Below are positions 6,880-10,259 of a stretch of DNA of 10,259 nucleotides, one piece after another. Both the position numbers and the translations under genes were made by a program. Below the pieces are notes generated by a model. It had not been told where the DNA came from and ran no database searches. It was given only the letters and a program-made list of their open reading frames with translations. Numbering within the stretch: position 1 is the first letter of the stretch; the number at the start of each line of letters is the position of its first letter. The stretch is from an uncultured Verrucomicrobiales bacterium (GTDB taxonomy: Bacteria; Verrucomicrobiota; Verrucomicrobiia; Verrucomicrobiales; Akkermansiaceae): positions 1-10,259 of the forward strand of contig CALBVA010000009.1 in the NCBI GenBank assembly GCA_937969125.1, written 5' to 3'.

Positions 6880-8156
6880 TATAAGAGGGAGGTCAGGCGG
6901 TTGATCCGGTGGATGCACTCCTGCTGTCCGAGGATTTCTAAAATGGCACCGAGGTCCGGCCCACCGGACTTACCGGAAAGGGCGACGCGGAGTGGGAACA
7001 TAAGCTGGCCGGGTTTCGCCCCGTTTTCCTTAGCCGTTGCGCCGATCTGCTCCTTGGCGAGGCTCCAGTCAGCGAGCCCTTCATAGGTTTCGGCAAGTGC
7101 GGTGAGGAGGGGTTTCGCGGCCTCGTTTTTCGACACCTTGGCCAATGTTTCCTCCTCGATTGGGTAGTTTTTATCGAGGTAGAAAGCCACCGCATTCGGC
7201 ACTTCGGAGAGTAGGGAGACCTTTTCCTGAATCGATTCCAGCATCGCGGGAGTGGCGTCGGAGTCACAGGCTGCTACGAAGTCCGCAGGCGACATTCTAA
7301 GAATTTGCTGCTGATTCACCCAGGTGCACTTATCGGGATCGAAGCGGGCAGGGGAGCGATTCACTCCTTCCAGCGAGAACTTTTCAATGAGTTCCGCCGG
7401 TGAGAAAATTTCGTCTTCGTCTTTCGGCGACCAGCCGAGAAGAGTCAGGAAATTGACTACCCCTTCCGGAAGAAATCCCTGTTCAGGGTAATCGCCGAGC
7501 GCGGCCCCCTGGTCGCGTTTCGACATTTTACTGCCATCGCGATTTAAAATAAGCGGCACGTGTGCGTATTCGGGAGGTGTTTCCCCAAAAGCCTCAATTA
7601 GCTGGAGATGCTTCGGCGTGTTCATGAGGTGATCCTCGCCGCGGATGACATGGGTCATCCCCATGGTGAGATCATCGACCACATTCACGAAGTGGAAGAC
7701 GAAGGAGCCGTCCGAACGGCGCACCACCATGTCCGGGGTGTTTTCCTCATTGGTGTAATCAATGGTGACCTCGCCACAGACGAGATCGTGCATCGTGACG
7801 GGTTTCCGCTCAAAGCGGAAACGCCAGGCACCCTCATCCTCATAGACGCGATCCGCGTCCACCAGTTTTTGGAACCATTCCTCGTAGATCGCATTTCTCT
7901 GTGATTGGTAATATGGGCCGCATTCGCCTTCATGACCCGGGCCTTCCCAATCAAGCCCAAGCCAGCGGAGGCCATCGAAGATCGCGGACATTGCTTCCTC
8001 GGTATTCCGGGCCTCATCGGTGTCTTCGATCCGGAGGACAAAGGTCCCGCCGTGATGCTTTGCAAAGAGCCAGCTAAAGAGAGCGGTGCGTGCTCCGCCG
8101 ACATGGAGATAGCCAGTGGGCGAGGGGGCAAATCGGGTGCGAACAGGTTTCGACAT
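6879..8156 (-). CDS. gltX: Glutamyl-tRNA synthetase
   Basis: GltX joins glutamate to tRNA-Glu in the cytoplasm for protein synthesis and for tetrapyrrole formation by the C5 route where present. The 425-residue product begins with the class I core: RFAPSPTGYLHVGGART (8-24), where HVGG is the HIGH signature, LRIEDTD (41-47), VVDD (159-162), VIRGEDHLMNTPKH (170-183), and KMSKR (210-214) as the KMSKS loop. The C-terminal anticodon-binding part ends in a normal helical region with SGKSGGPDLGAILEILG. It is shorter than the usual 460-500 residues. Where many GluRS have NTPKQ, this one has NTPKH. The cysteines that bind zinc in E. coli GluRS were not found. Whether it charges only tRNA-Glu or also tRNA-Gln cannot be read from the sequence. 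No Shine-Dalgarno precedes the ATG; a promoter-like pair lies close upstream. Confidence 0.96.
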   Translation of the reverse strand: MSKPVRTRFAPSPTGYLHVGGARTALFSWLFAKHHGGTFVLRIEDTDEARNTEEAMSAIFDGLRWLGLDWEGPGHEGECGPYYQSQRNAIYEEWFQKLVDADRVYEDEGAWRFRFERKPVTMHDLVCGEVTIDYTNEENTPDMVVRRSDGSFVFHFVNVVDDLTMGMTHVIRGEDHLMNTPKHLQLIEAFGETPPEYAHVPLILNRDGSKMSKRDQGAALGDYPEQGFLPEGVVNFLTLLGWSPKDEDEIFSPAELIEKFSLEGVNRSPARFDPDKCTWVNQQQILRMSPADFVAACDSDATPAMLESIQEKVSLLSEVPNAVAFYLDKNYPIEEETLAKVSKNEAAKPLLTALAETYEGLADWSLAKEQIGATAKENGAKPGQLMFPLRVALSGKSGGPDLGAILEILGQQECIHRINRLTSLL

Positions 8157-8164
8157 CGCGGGAA

Positions 8165-8193
8165 GCTATAGACTGTCCGCGCGGCACGGGCAA
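8165..8193 (-). promoter_or_regulatory. Possible gltX-aroE promoter with a very short leader
   Basis: Read on the minus strand, TTGCCC (8193-8188) and TATAGC (8170-8165) are exactly 17 bases apart, with four of six matches each to sigma-70 consensus. Only 8 bases separate the -10 box from the gltX ATG at 8156, so transcription would start at or next to the start codon. This agrees with the missing Shine-Dalgarno but is a by-eye call. Confidence 0.35.
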
Positions 8194-8216
8194 CCGACAT
8201 CGCCGGATCCGGTCGG
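8194..8216. repeat. Inverted repeat upstream of gltX
   Basis: CCGAC (8194-8198) and GTCGG (8212-8216) form an inverted repeat around a loop that contains most of a perfect ten-base palindrome, CCGGATCCGG (8203-8212). It sits directly upstream of the candidate gltX -35 box and 28 bases past the stop of the CII-like gene. It has no T-run, so it is a poor intrinsic terminator; an operator is possible but unproven. Confidence 0.3.
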
Positions 8217-8243
8217 AAATATTGGCTGAAACCAGAGCCTTAA

Positions 8244-8747
8244 TTAATATAGCGTCCTCCGGGGTTCTTCCTTTTCCTCCTTCTCCTCGGCATCCGCCAT
8301 TTTCGTAAAGTCACCCTCCTCGCAACATCTCACAAAGCCTTCTCCGAAGCACTTCAGTCGGTCCCATTGTTCGCGGATTTCCTCCGCTTCATCCAGCGTG
8401 ATGGAGCTGTCCAATGCCGCCTTCGAGATCCGCGAAAGGAGATTGGAAAACTGAGCCACGATTTCATTGGTGGCGGGAAGGACCTCGAAGCCTTTGTCAC
8501 AGGCACTGGGTGGATTCCGGACAAAGTAGCCATTATTTTTTTCGCAGAGCCATTCCACGATCCGCTCTTCCTTGGTGAGCCGAATGATTTCCAGAAGACG
8601 GTCGAGGGGGTTACGGGATCCGCTTCCGCTTTCGGATTGTTCCTGTGCCCATTTATAAACGAGCGAAAGTGAGACGCCCAGTTCACTGGCAATCTCCTTG
8701 GGACTGCAGTTCTTAAAAGCCTCTTTAAAAATTTGATAACTCTCCAT
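8244..8747 (-). CDS. Small HTH protein resembling phage CII-type regulators
   Basis: The 167-residue product has a helix-turn-helix near its N-terminus (SPKEIASELGVSLSLVYKWA, residues 15-34), as in proteins that bind DNA through a short recognition helix. A conserved-looking block follows (NPLDRLLEIIRLT, 46-58) and then WLCEKNNGYFVRNP (66-79). A helical C-terminal half (about 92-143) and a very acidic tail (153-161, Glu/Lys repeats) complete it. The order of HTH and following helices resembles the phage regulatory CII family (Phage_CP76 type), from memory only. ATG 8747 is preferred; a TTG 36 bases upstream is open in frame but adds a hydrophobic leader unlike the HTH family. No phage genes lie nearby, so it is probably a resident chromosomal regulator. 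Its targets are unknown. It sits alone between the LysM gene and gltX with 65- and 87-base gaps. Confidence 0.75.
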   Translation of the reverse strand: MESYQIFKEAFKNCSPKEIASELGVSLSLVYKWAQEQSESGSGSRNPLDRLLEIIRLTKEERIVEWLCEKNNGYFVRNPPSACDKGFEVLPATNEIVAQFSNLLSRISKAALDSSITLDEAEEIREQWDRLKCFGEGFVRCCEEGDFTKMADAEEKEEKEEPRRTLY

Positions 8748-8754
8748 TTCCGTG

Positions 8755-8783
8755 AAAATAAGGATAAAGGACCCACGGTGCAA
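8755..8783 (-). promoter_or_regulatory. Possible promoter for the CII-like gene
   Basis: On the minus strand TTGCAC (8783-8778) and TATTTT (8760-8755) are 17 bases apart, with the second box 7 bases from the ATG at 8747. The -35 match is only three of six. The layout, a -10 box almost touching the start codon, is the same as at gltX. Confidence 0.28.
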
Positions 8784-8812
8784 GAAATGCCTCTCGACCT
8801 TATGGAATCTCT

Positions 8813-9670
8813 CTATCTTTTCGGAACGTAGAGCTGCGAACCGGCCTTCACCATCTGGTTGGAGCTCAGGGAAACCTCGTTTAGGCGATTCAGTTCATCG
8901 ACGGAGCTTTGATGCTGCTTTGCGATTTCGAAGAACCGGGTGTTCTTTTGAATGACCACCAGTTTCATGGGGCGGGGGAGGGCCTCGGGGATAGGATCGG
9001 CAGCCTGTTTGGCAGGGGAGACCTCCGGCGTATCAATCGGTGGCCGGCTGGTTTCCACAAGAGGTGGTTCGGGCGTGGGGCGGGTCGGCTTTGCTGGCTT
9101 TGGAGCTGCGGTTTGTTTTGCTTTAGTTGGTCGCGGCTTTTGGAAACGAGCCGGCTTGGCCGGTTTTCCGGGCAGGACGAGCTTCTGACCGATACGGATG
9201 AGGTCGGGTTTCAGGCCGGGATTGGCCGAAGTGATCTGCGCGATCTTTAAGCCGTGAGCTTTCGCAATGTGGCTCAGGGTATCACCCGAACGGACAATAT
9301 AGGTTTCGTCGGTAACAGTGCGCCGGTTCACTGATTTGGTGGAATGATTTCCCTGTCTGGGAAGCTTGATCTTCATTCCGATACGGAGCCTACGCGGGTC
9401 GAGTCCGGGATTCGCCGCTTTCAACCGGTTCACATTGATGCCAGTTCGGCGTGAGATCCCCCAGAGTGAGTCGCCGGATCGCACGCGGTATTCCCCCCTT
9501 ACTGAGGAGGTGTTATTGGCAGATCGCCAGTCCATCCTACGGACCATCTCGCGAAGCTCGGAGACCTCCGCCTCCAGTTGCTCGATCCGCTTGGCCAACG
9601 GATTGGCCGGAGCCAATCCCGCCGTCATCGTGAGGCAGAGAAATAGCGTGGCGGGCAGATTGATAGTCAT
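8813..9670 (-). CDS. Secreted LysM-repeat protein
   Basis: LysM domains bind N-acetylglucosamine in peptidoglycan, so this protein probably sits at the cell wall in the periplasm. From ATG 9670 the product is 285 residues. It has a signal-like hydrophobic start (about 3-21, possible cleavage near Ala20-Ala22), a short likely coiled coil (25-46, LAKRIEQLEAEVSELREMV-like heptads), LysM 1 (60-104, YRVRSGDSLWGISRRTGI...) and LysM 2 (123-167, YIVRSGDTLSHIAKAHGL...). A Pro/Lys-rich spacer (168-235) follows, then a weaker third LysM (237-283) ending in YVPKR. No hydrolase domain is present, so it may be a structural or scaffold protein. A longer open frame starts at 9739 but would overlap dusB and bury the signal peptide. 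It lies 49 bases after dusB. Partners are unknown. Confidence 0.88.
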   Translation of the reverse strand: MTINLPATLFLCLTMTAGLAPANPLAKRIEQLEAEVSELREMVRRMDWRSANNTSSVRGEYRVRSGDSLWGISRRTGINVNRLKAANPGLDPRRLRIGMKIKLPRQGNHSTKSVNRRTVTDETYIVRSGDTLSHIAKAHGLKIAQITSANPGLKPDLIRIGQKLVLPGKPAKPARFQKPRPTKAKQTAAPKPAKPTRPTPEPPLVETSRPPIDTPEVSPAKQAADPIPEALPRPMKLVVIQKNTRFFEIAKQHQSSVDELNRLNEVSLSSNQMVKAGSQLYVPKR

Positions 9671-9680
9671 CCTGTCCGGA

Positions 9681-9709
9681 AGATTAACTTCTGTTGAGGA
9701 TCTTTTCAA
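9681..9709 (-). promoter_or_regulatory. Possible promoter for the LysM gene
   Basis: On the minus strand TTGAAA (9709-9704, five of six matches to the -35 consensus) and TAATCT (9686-9681, three of six) are 17 bases apart, 10 bases before the ATG at 9670. The 49-base gap after dusB could hold a promoter, but readthrough from dusB is equally possible. Confidence 0.28.
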
Positions 9710-9719
9710 TCCTGTTTTA

Positions 9720-10259
9720 TTACGTCTCAGCTTGTTCAACCGTTTCGACTGGCTCGGCGTATCTCAGAGCCTGGCTATGGGCTGCGATTTCCTCGACATC
9801 TGCGATTGATTGCACCTGCGAAAGTTGTTGGCGGAGGGGCTTCGCACCGGGAAAGCCTTTGCAATAGGTCATCAGCCGGGAGCGCATGGCCATCAGGGTG
9901 TGACGCTCCTCGCCGTAGCGATCAGATTCCACCGCGAGTTTGCAGTGCCGGATCACAAAGCTCCATCGTTCCTCGATGCTTGGTTTGGGGGGCAATTCCC
10001 CCGTCTTCAGGTAAGTCTGTGCTTCGGTAAAGATCCAAGGGTTCTGCATCGCGGCCCGCCCGATCATGACGCCGGAGACTGCGGTCGATTCCTTCCGGTG
10101 TTTCAGAATTTCGGCTGAGTCAATATCGCCATTTCCAATCACGGGGACCTTCACCGACTGTGCGGCTTCATCAATGACAGCCCAATCGGCCTCACCCCGG
10201 TATCCTTGTGCGCGGGTCCGTCCGTGAATCGCGATTGCCTGAATCCCGCAGTCCTCCAG
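9720..10259 (-). CDS. dusB: tRNA-dihydrouridine synthase, DusB type, 5' part missing
   Basis: Dus enzymes use FMN and NADPH to reduce uridines in the tRNA D-loop to dihydrouridine. The last 179 residues are visible; the frame is open at the right edge. The visible part shows HGRTRAQGYRGEADW (12-26 of this fragment), which fits the DusB/NifR3 subfamily, then VPVIGNGDI (38-46) and GVMIGRAAMQNPWIF (63-77), which bind the FMN phosphate. The helical C-terminal tRNA-binding domain follows, with YCKGFPGAKPLRQQL. The catalytic cysteine lies upstream, outside the window. The tail ends at TAA 9722-9720. A GTG at 10154 could look like a start, but the coding homology continues above it, so it is internal. 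It is the first gene of the minus-strand block seen here, 49 bases before the LysM gene. Confidence 0.95.
   Translation of the reverse strand: MEDCGIQAIAIHGRTRAQGYRGEADWAVIDEAAQSVKVPVIGNGDIDSAEILKHRKESTAVSGVMIGRAAMQNPWIFTEAQTYLKTGELPPKPSIEERWSFVIRHCKLAVESDRYGEERHTLMAMRSRLMTYCKGFPGAKPLRQQLSQVQSIADVEEIAAHSQALRYAEPVETVEQAET

Noticed and set aside
6397..7086. A 229-codon plus-strand open frame opposite aroE and gltX
   Set aside because: It is antisense to two certain enzymes and shows no recognisable motif; it is a shadow frame.
9671..9739. Upstream extension of the LysM gene to 9739
   Set aside because: It would overlap the dusB end by 20 bases and place a basic 23-residue leader before the signal peptide.

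Overview
The window is a stretch of ordinary bacterial chromosome, most likely from the phylum Verrucomicrobiota (Akkermansiaceae or a similar line). This placement is an inference. It rests on the secreted protein at the left edge, which resembles a family I associate with Verrucomicrobia (TIGR02597-like), on the CII-like regulator, and on the general character of the membrane proteins. No rRNA, tRNA, CRISPR array, insertion sequence, integrase or phage structural gene was seen.

Layout. Bases 1-506 (minus strand) hold the first 168 codons of a secreted protein that runs off the left edge. A 194-base divergent spacer follows. A plus-strand run then covers 701-5940. It begins with an A-type iron-sulfur carrier (iscA-like), an HscB-like J-domain co-chaperone and an HscA-type Hsp70, all tightly packed. 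Two single-pass membrane proteins of unknown function follow, and their genes overlap by four bases. The run ends 9 bases from the convergent minus-strand block (5950-10259). Read in its own direction, that block holds a DusB-type tRNA-dihydrouridine synthase (5' end outside the window), a secreted LysM-repeat protein, a small CII-like HTH protein, glutamyl-tRNA synthetase (gltX) and shikimate dehydrogenase (aroE). The gltX stop and aroE start share one base.

How the genes work together. The first three plus-strand genes form a Fe-S cluster assembly or transfer module: carrier, J-protein and Hsp70. No iscS, iscU, fdx or iscR is present here, so scaffold and sulfur donor must be encoded elsewhere. 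The two membrane proteins after hscA are distant paralogs. Both have a Pro-Asp-Gly motif leading into an Arg/Lys-rich patch, one membrane helix, and a C-terminal domain with matching landmarks. They are the least explained part of the window. The minus-strand block mixes translation genes (dusB, gltX), aromatic amino-acid synthesis (aroE) and the cell envelope (LysM protein).

None of the ten visible start codons has a good Shine-Dalgarno sequence at normal spacing. Several have promoter-like hexamers only 7-10 bases upstream, which hints at very short leaders. I found no clear new defence or mobile system. The best leads are the paralogous membrane pair, the iscA-hscB-hscA set without its scaffold, and the lack of Shine-Dalgarno signals.
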